From: Glandiceps talaboti
Taxonomy: Eukaryota > Hemichordata > Enteropneusta > Spengelidae
Assembly (NCBI RefSeq): GCF_964340395.1
Contig: NC_135568.1
Span: forward strand, 12,643,276 to 12,707,275
DNA length: 64,000 nucleotides
Direction of reading: 5' to 3'
Below the pieces are notes generated by a model. That model was not told the origin of the DNA and ran no database searches. It worked only from the letters and a program-made list of their open reading frames with translations. This document shows, piece by piece, positions 33,621 through 45,411 of the stretch. Position 1 is the first letter of the stretch, and every line of letters starts with the position of its first letter. A program made the position numbers and the translations under genes.

Positions 33621-34526
33621 ATGGATGGAAACGACACACAACCTAGTGTTAACAATCAAACTCCCATCGGCATTACAGTTATAATAGCCTTTGTCTGTCT
33701 GTATGATGTCCTGATCATCACATTTGCCATCTTGGCAGTGTATGTCAACTCAAATCTCCACAACGTTGGTAACTACCTAGAAGTGAATTTCATGTTTGCC
33801 ATAGTGCTTTCGGCGACCGTAACGGTTCCGTCATTTCTTGCGGTAATTATTGCATCTGATTTTGACAGTTACTGGGGATGTGTAATACCGTTCTGCCTCC
33901 TCGTTCTAAGCCTAATATCGAGTGAAACTTCATGTCTTGTGCTTCTAATTACACTAAATTACCAGCTTACTAAGCCATTCGAGAGTTTAGCAGGAAACAC
34001 TACTAAACAAGCCTGCATATTAGCAAGTATAGGATGGGCGGGAACTATTATTTTCAGCTTTATTCCTGCATTTAGCTTCAATACTCTTTACAGTGAACGA
34101 GACAGTCAATATTTCTACTGTTCTCCGTTGGCTGTTCCAACTACCATCTACTTCTGTGTCTTCATGTTTATCATCGTTATTCCTACTTGTTTACTCAACC
34201 AAATGTTCTCCATTCGGATTATGCGTATGATTAAGAAAACAGTTACAAACAGAAATGTTTCTGGAGGAGCAGCTCTACAATCTACATACAACAAAATGGT
34301 TAAACTCTTTCAGTTGACAAAGTTTTGCTTGTTAATTGTGTGGGTACCTTTACTTGTTATTTTGAATGTGGACCACTTTTGTCCAGATTGCCTGGACGAC
34401 TACACAGCTGTTGTGGTAGTTACATTACACATTGCTGGAGTGAACACTGTACCGACAATATGGACTCTTATCCATCGAGAAATTCGAGGTACAATAAAGG
34501 AACTGATGACTTGTTCTCGTACTTAA
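33621..34526 (+). CDS. Receptor D3: intronless seven-transmembrane receptor
   Basis: Encodes 301 aa starting MDGNDTQPSV. Landmarks as in the other D copies: N4/N12 sequons, C87/C167, W139, WVP 241-243, FCPDC in loop 3. Differences cluster in TM6 and loop 3 (QLTKFCLL, LLVILNVDH) and at the C-terminus (ELMTCSRT). Frame intact. It lies 1.2 kb after C3. Confidence 0.88.
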   Translation: MDGNDTQPSVNNQTPIGITVIIAFVCLYDVLIITFAILAVYVNSNLHNVGNYLEVNFMFAIVLSATVTVPSFLAVIIASDFDSYWGCVIPFCLLVLSLISSETSCLVLLITLNYQLTKPFESLAGNTTKQACILASIGWAGTIIFSFIPAFSFNTLYSERDSQYFYCSPLAVPTTIYFCVFMFIIVIPTCLLNQMFSIRIMRMIKKTVTNRNVSGGAALQSTYNKMVKLFQLTKFCLLIVWVPLLVILNVDHFCPDCLDDYTAVVVVTLHIAGVNTVPTIWTLIHREIRGTIKELMTCSRT

Positions 34527-36549
34527 ACCTGCAGTAGCTGTAACTGGACATTAGGTTTTTTCCGATCTGACAGACAATCAACAAATTATATATTTATTCA
34601 CTGAAAATTGTTAAAACTCTAATAAATAGACATAGTATCTATAAGTAGTAACAAGTTAAAATCAGGATTTGTTTGTGAGTGTTGATTTTAGGGTGCAGAA
34701 CCCACAATCAATTTGATTGGATATATTGCTCCACGATTCTATGTATAGTGATTCAATACTATTCAGGTGTGCAATATTATGATTATCAAAATCAAAATCT
34801 GACAAAACAGTTTTAAAAATAGTCACAATCGAAGCTAGTGCAGCTCTAAAAGCCCACTGCGTATTAGGATTTAACTTTAAGAACGAAAAGAAGTAGCCTG
34901 GTAAAGCTTTATGGCTCCAATAAAGTAATACTCATGCACGAAGCTGGGATTGAATTAGGTAATCACTGATTTGGATGATACAAAATATGATTTATTATAA
35001 GCTTGTAAAGCTTTAGCCTGTTCGTTATATATTTTCATGATATTTCATTCACGATTCCTTACTCTGCAAGTCGATTTGACATCATATTTTCATATTTAAA
35101 TGTATGTTACATCTTGGGCATATCAAAATTCAGACATCGGGCCTGGGGTTAACACAAGACAACACAGCGACAATAAACAGATTGAGTATGATATTAATAT
35201 CGATGTACACTTTCGATGCCAGTAATCTTTTTCTTGTGATTTTTAATAGCATAGTTGATGACGTAATAGGGGTTTCCTCGATATTTAAGGATACGCATAT
35301 TCAATTATGTCATTCAATTGTTTAGTACTTTTGTCTAAATACAAAGTTTAATCTCTGTCAAGAGGGAGAGTAATGGTTATATAATAGTAATGTGAGCAGT
35401 GGTACAGTTTAATAAGTAGCACTAATACAGAATGTTGAGTTCAGCTAAAAGAGGTATCGCTTTGATAAAGTGATTAAACATTGTACAGAAATAGCAAGGC
35501 AATTAGTCGTACTACATACGGTTGTTATAAAAGCTGGCAACCAGGAAAATACAGTGATAGCTTTTTCCGGCATTGATTTCCTATGTCAGATCATCAGTGT
35601 ATTTCGAGTTATAAATTGAAACTTAAGTAAATCTACTACAATCTGTCATCTTATTAAATTATTGCAATGACGTTATTCTTTTTGACTCACTGTTGCAGTT
35701 TTCGGATAGGATTATGTTATTCGACGATAACTATTGGATAAACACTGCAAAAAAGTTACACCCATCATTGACATATGCACATTAAGTTAAATGGTATGTG
35801 TTGTTATCTACATGAAGGAGGGGCTTGATAATGAGCGAGATTTGCAGATTATTGGGGTTTTATCAACCGATACCCCTCTTAAAGTTAGCGACAGCACAAC
35901 ACTTTCATTGCTCCCTGACCTTCTAACCACGATGTATCAACTGTGCACCTCAGGAGTATACACAATTGGACCTTTATCTGGCAATCGAAACGACGAAGTA
36001 AGAATGAGGTCCAAAATCACCTGAGCAACCGGTGTCGATAGATTTCCACCTCTTCTTCATACTTGTACATTGTGGACAACTAAACACAATTGAAAACGTG
36101 TACATTTAATTAAGATAGGTTTATGTTTCAATCCTAAGGAAATCTAATCTCTCGGCCCATTCGAAATGTTAAATTTGCATCTCTGTGGTGCATTTGTGAC
36201 TCACTGAAAGTTGTAGGGTTGCATTTAGCCTGTTTTCATTGGTTTGAATCTTGAAGACTATGTAATTTATCTAAAAAGTCTGATTTTTCTTTCCACTGCC
36301 CGTAACCATACACCTTTGAAGACTTAATATTTTTTTAATGTGGTTGTTTTGTTTTGAAACTTGTGTTATACTTTACAAGTAGTATCATATCAATTATATT
36401 AAATATTATCAAAACACTCTCCGCAGTTTCCGTACTTTTAACACAGTAATGTCGCCGTTGGGCGTCGGACGATGGTTTCAACTTCGCACATGTAAATAAA
36501 CATGGCAAATTAGCTTATCTATATAGCTTGAAATATTACTTTAAATTAC

Positions 36550-36650
36550 AACCTGGCAACGCTAGAAATTATTTCGATTGGCCATTAATTGCTGTTGACA
36601 ATTACCAGTCACATGTTGAGTCATCCAGGCACTTGTGATAGCATATAAGG
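36550..36650 (+). promoter_or_regulatory. Candidate promoter of receptor D4
   Basis: ACCTGGCAACGCTAG near 36552, GATTGG (36576), CACATG instead of CACGTG (36610) and TATAAGG (36644). The spacing is unchanged, but the E-box has one substitution. Confidence 0.4.
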
Positions 36651-37017
36651 AGTTACTGCATTCTAGAAGGCGTATTGATTTGTGATTACCGCTACAGTTG
36701 TTTGATACTTAGCAGCTGTACTGATATCGTTCTTAGCCATCTACTACTGATCACGGACGATTCGTCGAATGCAACAAAGGCCAAAGAGGATGGAAAATAT
36801 GGCATTATGGAGTGGAGAAGGGTTTTACGATGTAGAACATTGATGATAGCTAAGAGGGTATGATAAACAGAATTAACATATTGTTGCAGCTATAGAAACA
36901 TATTTGGTTCCTGACAAGCTTAAGGATTGGTCCAGGCTCGCTTTCAGGACATTTGTGACCCTTCTCGTTTATAGGAGCGATTGGCCACTACTGATTGAAC
37001 ATCTAAGAGAATGAATT

Positions 37018-37923
37018 ATGGATGGAAACGACACACAACCTAGTGTTAACAACCAAACTCCCATCGGTATTACAGTTATAATAGCCTTTGTCTGTCTGTA
37101 TGATGTCCTGATCATCACATTTGCCATCTTGGCAGTGTATGTCAACTCAAATCTCCACAACGTTGGTAACTACCTGCAAGTGAATTTCATGTTTGCCATC
37201 GCGCTTTCGGCGACCGTAACGGTTCCGTCATTTCTTGCGGTAATTATCGTATCTGATTTTGACAGTTACTGGGGATGTGTAATACCGTTCTGCCTCCTCG
37301 TTCTTAGCCTAATATCGAGTGAAAATCCATGTCTTGTGCTTCTTATTACTATAAATTACCAGCTTACAAAACCATTCGAGAGTTTAGCGGGAAACACTAC
37401 TAAACAAGCCTGCATATTTGCAGGTACAGGATGGGCGGGAACTATTATTTTCAGCTTTATTCCGGCATTTAGCTTCAATACTCTTTACAGTGAACGAGAC
37501 AGTCAATATTTCTACTGTTCTCCATTGGCTGTTTCAACTACCATATACTTCTGTGTCTTCATGTTTATCATTGTTATTCCTACTTGTTTGCTCAACCAAA
37601 TGTTCTCCATTCGGATCATGCGTATGATTAAGAAAACAGTTACAAACAAAAATGTTTCTGGAGGAGCAGCTCTACAATCTACATACAACAAAATGGTTAA
37701 ACTCTTTCAGTTGATACAGTTTTGCTTGTTAATTATATGGGTACCTTTAATTGTTATCTTGAATGTGGAGCACTTTTGTTCAGATTGCATGGACGACTAC
37801 GTAGTTGTCGTTGTAGTGACATTACATATCACTGGAGTGAACACTGTTCCAACGCTATGGATTGTAAGCCATCAAGAAATTCGAGGTACAATAAAGAAAC
37901 TGTTGACTTGTTCTCGTACTTAA
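37018..37923 (+). CDS. Receptor D4: intronless seven-transmembrane receptor
   Basis: Encodes 301 aa starting MDGNDTQPSV. It keeps N4/N12 sequons, C87/C167, the TM4 tryptophan, WVP 241-243 and loop-3 C254/C257 (FCSDC). Copy-specific changes include ENP for ETS in TM3, S173 for P (AVSTT, after loop 2) and a TM7 end of LWIVSHQEIRG. The frame is intact. It stands alone, since the B and C genes of its unit are missing. Confidence 0.87.
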   Translation: MDGNDTQPSVNNQTPIGITVIIAFVCLYDVLIITFAILAVYVNSNLHNVGNYLQVNFMFAIALSATVTVPSFLAVIIVSDFDSYWGCVIPFCLLVLSLISSENPCLVLLITINYQLTKPFESLAGNTTKQACIFAGTGWAGTIIFSFIPAFSFNTLYSERDSQYFYCSPLAVSTTIYFCVFMFIIVIPTCLLNQMFSIRIMRMIKKTVTNKNVSGGAALQSTYNKMVKLFQLIQFCLLIIWVPLIVILNVEHFCSDCMDDYVVVVVVTLHITGVNTVPTLWIVSHQEIRGTIKKLLTCSRT

Positions 37924-39470
37924 ACCTGCAGTAGCTGTAACTGAGAGATAATGTTTCTTTCGATCAGACAACAACCAACAATATAATATTCACTGAAACT
38001 TGTTAAAAATCTAGTGATTAAACTTTATATGTGTCAATTCGAGGTCTATTTTATATATAAGTAGTATTATAAGATTATTCACTGAGGGTGACATTGTTAT
38101 TGATTTTAGGGTACAGACCAATAAAATCAATTTGATTGGATATATTGCTCCACCCTAGGTGTATAGCTACACAAATATGATTACGGAAAAGTTATTCAAT
38201 ACTATTTAGGGTGCGCAATATTATGATTATTGAAGTCATTTTATCTTTAAAATAGTCACAGTTGAATCTAGTATAGCCAGTGAAGAGTAGGATATAACTC
38301 TAGGCGCAAAAAAGTAGCCTAGCAAAGCTTTAGAAAAACGTTGGTCCAAAACAAAAGAATAATCCTAACAGGCTTATTCTGTTGACCTATGTAATCCTTA
38401 TGGCTCCAATAAGATACTCATTCATGAACCTAGGATTGAAACCTTGGTCTTTAACACTGGGCTAGATCATTTACATTTCGGCGATCACTGATTTGGGTGA
38501 TACAAAATATGATTTATATATTATAAGCTGGCAAAAGTTTAGCCTATTGGTTGTATCTTTTAAAGATATTTCATGCTCGATTCCTTACTCTGTAAGTCGA
38601 TTAGACATCATATTTTCATATTTAAATGTATGTTACATCTTGGGCATATGGAAATTCAGACATTCGGATAACTAGGCCAGTAGTTCAAGTGGCACAGCTG
38701 AGTTCAGAGCATTTTCTACATCATGCCTGGGGTTAACACAAGACAACACATCAACAATAAACAGAATGATTATGATATTAATATCGATGTACGCTTTCGA
38801 TGCCAGTAATCTTTTTCTTGTGGTTTTTAATAGCATAGTTGATGACGTAATAAGGTTTTCCTCGACATTTAAGGATACGCATACTCAATTATGTAATTAA
38901 GTTGTTTCAGTACTTTTGTCTAGATACAAAGTTCAATCTCTGTTAAGAAGGAGTAATGGTTATATATAGTAATGTGAGCAGTGGTACTGTTCAATAAGTA
39001 GCAACCGCGTATTTTGCTTTAGTTAAAGCACTGACAACTGAATCAAAAGCTTTAGTATCACGTGATCTTTCGTACGAATGCTTGAGCATGACAATGACAG
39101 TTCCGGAGAAAACGGCGACGATAAATGGAGGAGTCGATATCTGTCGAAAACAGTCTCTCCGATACGACAGTGAGTGTATAGAGTTTGTGATAATACGACA
39201 AATGTTTGTGTTCAAACCCCGTTTTATAGAAAATTTTCAATTTTCATGTATGTGAACAAATGATAATTGATTACTCCACCTTTGCTTGTATTTTCTTGAT
39301 TTATTAAGATTTATAAGAAGATGAACATACTCGACACTGTGTCATACTAACATTGTGTAATGAAGTGATGGTTAAACATGGTTTTGTACTAAGTAAAATA
39401 CTGTAAAACCAATAATGTTTACCCGACCATATGTAAACCCTCTTGAAATCAGAAGTATCAATTATTCAAT
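37924..39470. other. 3' flank of D4, non-coding
   Basis: Homologous to the flanks after D1 (16.7-18.19 kb) and D3 (34.5-35.76 kb). It includes a decayed tRNA-like block near 38420-38470 and a GATGACGTAATA segment shared by the copies. No gene is seen. Confidence 0.5.
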
Positions 39471-40155
39471 ATTTACTTTGCAGTGGAGTCATGTTTCCAC
39501 GTGATATTTCAATTTCAAAGTAATTTGCTTTATGCTGCGAATTAATCAGACATATACAAACAAAGACACGTCACATATCACACAGTTCTAAACACATGTT
39601 TGTGACTGCGCAGTGTTGCACGCTAGCTGCCACATTATTGTGGAATTGTCATGGCTTTCCGAGTCAGTCCACGATCTATTCTGGAGTCAGTCAGAGTCAG
39701 GCGACGCATGCATATCACTAGCAGGGTCTGAGTAAGTGACCATTCCTGACTGCTCGAGTCATTGCTCTAGGGAGAACCTTCCAACATCGCACTCATCTAA
39801 AGAATTCTTAGTTTATTTTGTATATTAATTAAAAAAATGCACATGAGTTTGGAATAAAAGGAGGCCTAAATTACTAACTGTCATGGTTATACATAAATGT
39901 ATAATACGAGACAACCCCTGTAAGGTTCGACGGTTTCAATGAGTTGTTATGAAATAAATATGGCATGGTACAAAGTTAGAATACCCCTGATTCATATTTC
40001 CGTAATTATTGAGAAAATATGATTGATACAGCTTGGTATTTTAATGTTTATCTGGTCAGTGTTTTCGTCATTTTGTCAACTGTATATAGCAATCGTTATA
40101 TTTATCAATTACAGCTAACCATTCCGAGCAGCTAATGGTAATGTTATACAAACTC

Positions 40156-40192
40156 ACTCTCTCTCTCTCTCTCTCTCTCACTCTCACACACA

Positions 40193-40239
<47 letters not shown>

Positions 40240-40256
40240 CCTCTCTCTCTCTCCCT

Positions 40257-40323
<67 letters not shown>
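40156..40323. repeat. CT dinucleotide microsatellite
   Basis: About 165 bases of CT with short CA and CCCT interruptions. Confidence 0.95.
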
Positions 40324-40325
<2 letters not shown>

Positions 40326-41159
40326 GATTATCTAGAAAGAATACTGTTACAGTATAGATTCCAGTGGTAGGTAGAATAACAAGTGTTTACATTTCGGAAT
40401 GGCTATGGATACACGAACACTTATTAGTTTTCAATGTTTAAAAATACCAACTGCAATACCCGAGGGAGGGAGCATTTTCACTTTCAATCTCTATACATTC
40501 GATTTGTGCCGATGACGCACTTGTACAAGATTTATATATATATATACACGTGAATTTGGCGTCTTTTCAATAAAGAGTATAAACCGACGACTCAAATGAG
40601 AATGATATATATGTATTGATGGGATTCGTCTGAACTCACGCTTAGATCTCCTCTTGTGTTACAAACAATGTATCGTACTCTAACCTGGCTCATGGCTACT
40701 GGCATCAGATTATGTTAATTTTTGTTCAGTGCTCAAACATTCTCGGGGTTGATTTGAGAGGGAAAAGGTACTATGAGAGCATGTTCTTCCTTGACGACAT
40801 AGAGGTATGTTTATATTTGTTACAATGAGTTCTTCTATGTAAGGTAAATAAGAGGCGAGATCAATAGTTCAATGTAGGAGAAAAACCACATGTTTTAGTT
40901 AGATCTCAGACCCTCACCCCTTAATTCACCAAACATTGTTTCAGACAACACAATCAATTTCAAATCAGTTTGTAGTAGTATGTAGAGCTATGAATACAAA
41001 TTTAGAGTATGCTGAGGAAAAAAACTATTATTATTGCTTAGATTGTTGTTTCCTAAGAAAAAATATCACACGAATCCTGCTACTATAAATATCAATATAT
41101 GCTTTATACTAGAAATGTTCTTTCCATGAAGGTAGGGGAAATACATTCAAGTCAAAATG

Positions 41160-41215
41160 GCACTGCACTGCAGTACACTACGCTACACTACACTACACTA
41201 CACTACACTACTCTA
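41160..41215. repeat. ACACT pentanucleotide repeat
   Basis: Imperfect ACACT/GCACT units. A similar array occurs at 55350-55415. Confidence 0.85.
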
Positions 41216-41604
41216 CATTATCTATTGTATAGTATGTTGTTGACTAGCCAATAACTCTTCTCAACATACCATTCTATGAAGTAATAACCAAATATTTAGT
41301 CCAAACAAGTTCTACTTCGGGGACGTGTTATTGCAAGCGCTGAGAGGCAATTTGTGTTTACGACGACATTAAGTTTGTCGAATGATCGAAGCCATTTGTG
41401 ATTTGGGAACTTTGCTCTCTTCTTGTAATATACGAATAACAGATAATCTTGTAATGTTTACATTATTATCAAACTGCCGACCAGATTAATTATTTGGTAA
41501 TGTATTTGAACGTATGACCCAATCTCTTAAACTCTGTAATAGTTTGTGCTTGGTGCCGCATGATGTTTTTGATAAATTAGCTGACTTGTAGTGAATTCAA
41601 AAGC

Positions 41605-41626
41605 CAGTTTACCATGGCAACACTAG
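41605..41626 (+). promoter_or_regulatory. X-box-like element upstream of receptor E
   Basis: ACCATGGCAACACTAG at 41611-41626 matches the ACCTGGCAACGCTAG block upstream of the D genes at 14 of 16 positions, with one of the differences a gap. It resembles an RFX (X-box) site, with GGCAAC as the right half. It lies 367 bases before the ATG chosen for E. The function is inferred. Confidence 0.3.
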
Positions 41627-41992
41627 TATCTATATGTTGCACGTTCCGGTGATAATCAAGTTAATTAGTACGAATGTTATCAAATACCACGGGACCTTTG
41701 CTCTTTTACAGGCACGCAATTTAATTCTCTCACTCCGAGTGAGCAGTGCTCAGTTCACCGCCATACCTTTCAATTACGGCTGAGTCTGCAGCTGTTGCAA
41801 TGCGAATAGTTTAAATAATTTCAACACCGTGAGGGAGAGATATGCCAACTATTGACAACACGATCGTCGTGAATGGTAATTCCTCGTAGGTATCTGTACT
41901 TTTGTGCCTTGAAGCGTCATCCTGAAGGCCAAACCCATGTAGGTAATATTGACTCGTGTCATTTCAAGCGTTCCAGTTCTTATGAAACGAAG

Positions 41993-42907
41993 ATGGACGC
42001 CAACAACACGCTATCGAAAACTGACGACCTCGAAATTGGATTTATCACCGTTATCATTTGCATATGTCTGTTTTCTACAATAGTGTATATACTTGGTCTT
42101 GCGTGTATCGTTGTCAATCCAGCCCTCAGAACTGTTGGAAATTACTTGCAAGCGAACGTTTTTGTTTGTTCTCTCATGTCGGTCATGGTAACAGTTCCTG
42201 TACTACTCGCCGTTCTGATTACATCACGTTACGACAGCTACTGGGGATGCGTGTTATCATACTGCCTGATAGTTTTATCATTAGCTGAAGGTGTCACCTC
42301 CATGCTGCTTTTCCTCTTAAACGTGAACTTTCAACTTAGAAAACCGTTTGAGAGTTTAGCAGCCAACACTGGGAAGAGGGCTTTTACTACAGCGTTGACT
42401 CTATGGAGTGTGGTAGCCGTATTTAGTTTTATTCCTGCCATGGGTGTCAACAGCTATGTAAATGAACGACACAGCAGCGATTTCTACTGTGTACCGTTAA
42501 GTGTTCCGACTACAGGCTACTTCTGTATGTTCATGTTCGTCATCTTTATTCCAAGTCTGGCAGTAGGTTACACCCTCAGCTTCCTTGTTATACGTTTGGT
42601 CAAGAAAACGATGAAGAGTGTAAATATACCAGGAGGCACTCGTTTCCGGGCAATGCGAAACAAGCAAATCCGATTATTTCATTTCATGATGATTACGTTG
42701 CTATTTTTCTGGATACCTTTAATAGTTATGCTGAATATTTCATACTTTTGCGATTCGTGCATTAAGGAATACACTGAGTTGTTTATTGTTACTTTCCTTA
42801 TCGCAGGATGCAGTGCTCTGCCAACTTTCATTGCACTACGGCTGACTGAATTTCGTTCTACGATGAAAGACATATTGACCTGCCAACGTTGTAGGAACGG
42901 TAACTAA
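41993..42907 (+). CDS. Receptor E: intronless seven-transmembrane receptor, type D-like
   Basis: Encodes 304 aa from 41993 (MDANNTLSKT), chosen because it aligns with the start of the D receptors. An upstream in-frame ATG at 41873 would add 40 residues without a membrane or signal segment. Seen: N4 sequon, C86 (SYWGC) and C166 (FYCVPL), W138 in TM4, P187 in TM5, W240-I-P242 in TM6, FCDSC in loop 3 (C253, C256). DRY is NVN (110-112), D2.50 is Ser, NPxxY is LPTFI (276-280). It shares FESLA-NT after TM3 and the GNYLQ start of TM2 with type D. It sits outside the duplicated array and is plausibly an older paralogue of D. Confidence 0.87.
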   Translation: MDANNTLSKTDDLEIGFITVIICICLFSTIVYILGLACIVVNPALRTVGNYLQANVFVCSLMSVMVTVPVLLAVLITSRYDSYWGCVLSYCLIVLSLAEGVTSMLLFLLNVNFQLRKPFESLAANTGKRAFTTALTLWSVVAVFSFIPAMGVNSYVNERHSSDFYCVPLSVPTTGYFCMFMFVIFIPSLAVGYTLSFLVIRLVKKTMKSVNIPGGTRFRAMRNKQIRLFHFMMITLLFFWIPLIVMLNISYFCDSCIKEYTELFIVTFLIAGCSALPTFIALRLTEFRSTMKDILTCQRCRNGN

Positions 42908-43980
42908 ATGAGCGTGATAAAAGCCATATTCTTCTAACCACGCTGTCATCGTAAAACAGTAGCCCTCTTTTACGGCATACTACCAACAGTATTATTTCTC
43001 TTGCCAGGATGGGTCATATCGGTGGATCGGAAGGTTAAAAACAAATTATCCGGAATGACAGGCCGTGGCTTTTCTCTAAACCTGAAGGGAAACACTTTAA
43101 TGAAGGTGAAGCCAATTTTTACCAATCCAAAACTTATTAGAAATCCATGCCCTTCCATGTATTGCAGAAAACTGATTGCAAAATCTAGTATCTTGGATGA
43201 CGTTCCAGGCTAGCCAATTTGTGATGTTATCAAATGTTGGATACCATTGTAAGCGATTAGCAACAGCTGGAAGCCATAAAGCAACATAAACTTTGTATAA
43301 TTTGTGGTGATTTTAAGTGCGACCATAAAGTTAACTTGACGAGCAATAATAATATTCACAGTATGTTAACGGAATGTCTCTTAAACTCGTGACGAATATG
43401 AATATCTAATGACCCCGATGACGTATATGGCAGCGTGAAAAGCAACCCAAGGAAGTCGCCATGCATGAAAAACAGATTGACGTTACAAAACGACACTGGT
43501 GTTTGAATGCATGTGGACAACATATAACCATATACCCTCATAACACACATGTGCTAAAATTAATGGAATTCTTACATAAACATAGCTACAGCACGGTAAC
43601 GATATTATAAGCTTCGACCGTTTTAGCCCTCATTATCCCGATTTTGTTTCTATATATATTTCATGTGGACTAAATTTGGAACACATATGAATCGGACACT
43701 GAACGTGAAACAGGAATGCTCGAGTCAACATACATAATTAACGTTGTGCATTGAAAAATAACATGATGTCCCACTGTTTTCATGATATGGAATATGTAGG
43801 GCAAATGTTACTTTGTACCTCCCGTAAGGGGAGTTTATGTGATACTTCTGTTCGTTGGTGTGTGTCAGTCTGTCTATGGACATGATATCGCACAATCTAC
43901 TGCATCGATTCTAATGGAACTTGCTACACATATTCCGTATGGTATAACAACTGATTAGACTTTGGTACACATCCGATGAA
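42908..43980. other. Intergenic, nothing recognised
   Basis: No gene or clear repeat seen. The short open frames have no known motif. Confidence 0.4.
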
Positions 43981-43984
43981 CATT

Positions 43985-44665
43985 AGTCATTTGCATAATT
44001 AATTGTTTTTAGTAATCAGGCTATATCTTTGGAACATATACTTCAAGTTCAATATAAGTTGGTAATACCTTTCCCATAACAAAGCACATATGTCCTATAA
44101 AGTTTGTCGATATAGCTTACAGTTTTAATGAATGAGATTTGCATAATTAATGATTTTCGGTAATTAGGCCACATCTTTTTGAAACAAGCATCCTATGAAG
44201 CTTTTACTTTTAAAGAGTAATTTGAATAATTAATGAGTTTCAATAATTAAGCTATATCTTAAGAATGCACACCATGCCATATTATTTGGCACATACATCA
44301 ACCATAACAAATCACAAATATCCAATAAAGTTTGTTAGCATAGTTTTAATGAGTAATTTGCATAATTAATGATTTTCGGTAATTAGGCTTTATCCTTGGA
44401 ATGCACGCATCAAGTTACATATAATTTGGCACATACATCAACCATGAGAAAGCACACATGTTCTCCAAGGTATGTTGGTATAGTTTTCAATTTTAATTAG
44501 TAATTTACATAATAAATGATTTTCGTTGATTAGGCTATATCTTAACAATATATCTTCAGTTATCATTTAACTTGGTACATCCAACAACCATAACAAATCA
44601 TACGTGTTTGATGTAATTGTTCATGTAGTTTTCAATTGTGATGTGTAATTTGCATAAATAAATCA
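43985..44665. repeat. Tandem repeat, about 145-158 base period
   Basis: The segment TTTGCATAATTAATGATTTT and a following GTAATTAGGCTATATCTT recur five to six times. The starts are near 43990, 44148, 44219 (a shortened unit), 44350, 44502 and 44646. The copies are diverged. Confidence 0.75.
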
Positions 44666-45411
44666 TTTTGGTAATCATCGCCCACACTAGGTCGCCTTCA
44701 CAGTGAGCAGAATAGCCCAAGGGGACTAACAGCAAGGCTAATGTTTCACTAGCTATTGCTTGCAAGCCAGCATCCGTATAAATCTTAAATAACACAGGTT
44801 GAGTATTCATGAATAGATGCCAGTTACCTGGGAAACAAATTAAAGACTAACTCATTAGAATAATCACAATTCAATTTAATCAAAAAGATCGTAGGTGTTT
44901 CCATCACCAACAGTGACAAGGTATTTTAATCTTTTGCCAATGTTGAAGACAGCATGCATCATATCTCAATTTCATGTTTCACGGTTTTTAAGCAACCACA
45001 GGGTTCATTCAATAAGTACACCCAGGTAAATCACCTTTGCCCTTTCTGTGGTATATGCATGGGTATTTGAAAGTGCATTTCTAAGGTTTGGTCATACACG
45101 TGCACTACTTAAAGTGTGTGACGAATGTTTTACCCTTCATTGTTTGAAATCATCAAAACTATAACTTATGAGGGAGTGGGGGTTGGGGAGAGAAATGAAT
45201 GTGTTGGTACCTCTGGTAAAACGTGTTGACTATAATCAATAGATGCATTTACTGACTCGATATTTGACGCAATTTTCTCCATTTATGTGCTAGTGATCAT
45301 GTTTTTACACTAGCACTGGTATTTGGAAATACGTGGTCTCCATATATGTCTTTCATTATTTCAATGTGCTATTCTCCTCATGTCTTATTTGCAGTGGAAT
45401 GTGTGTTAGGC
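44666..45411. other. Intergenic, nothing recognised
   Basis: No gene or repeat recognised. Confidence 0.4.

Larger units (their letters stand above)
27955..35765. repeat. Segmental duplication, unit 3 (genes psi-B3, C3, D3)
   Basis: Same order as units 1 and 2. It is a mosaic: about 27.96-28.79 kb and 31.50 kb onward resemble unit 2, whereas about 28.89-31.46 kb is close to identical with unit 1. The 3' flank of D3 is present up to about 35.76 kb, where it joins unit 4 sequence. Confidence 0.8.
35766..39470. repeat. Reduced duplication unit 4 (gene D4 only)
   Basis: At about 35765 the D3 3' flank joins sequence that in units 2 and 3 lies just downstream of gene C. The B gene, the B-C spacer and the C gene are missing. 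D4 and its 3' flank follow, and similarity ends near 39470, at the position where a B gene would begin in a full unit. Confidence 0.75.
39471..41604. other. Intergenic with CT and ACACT repeats
   Basis: Unique AT-rich DNA after the duplication ends. It contains the CT array at 40156-40323 and an ACACT repeat at about 41160-41215. No gene is recognised. Confidence 0.45.
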
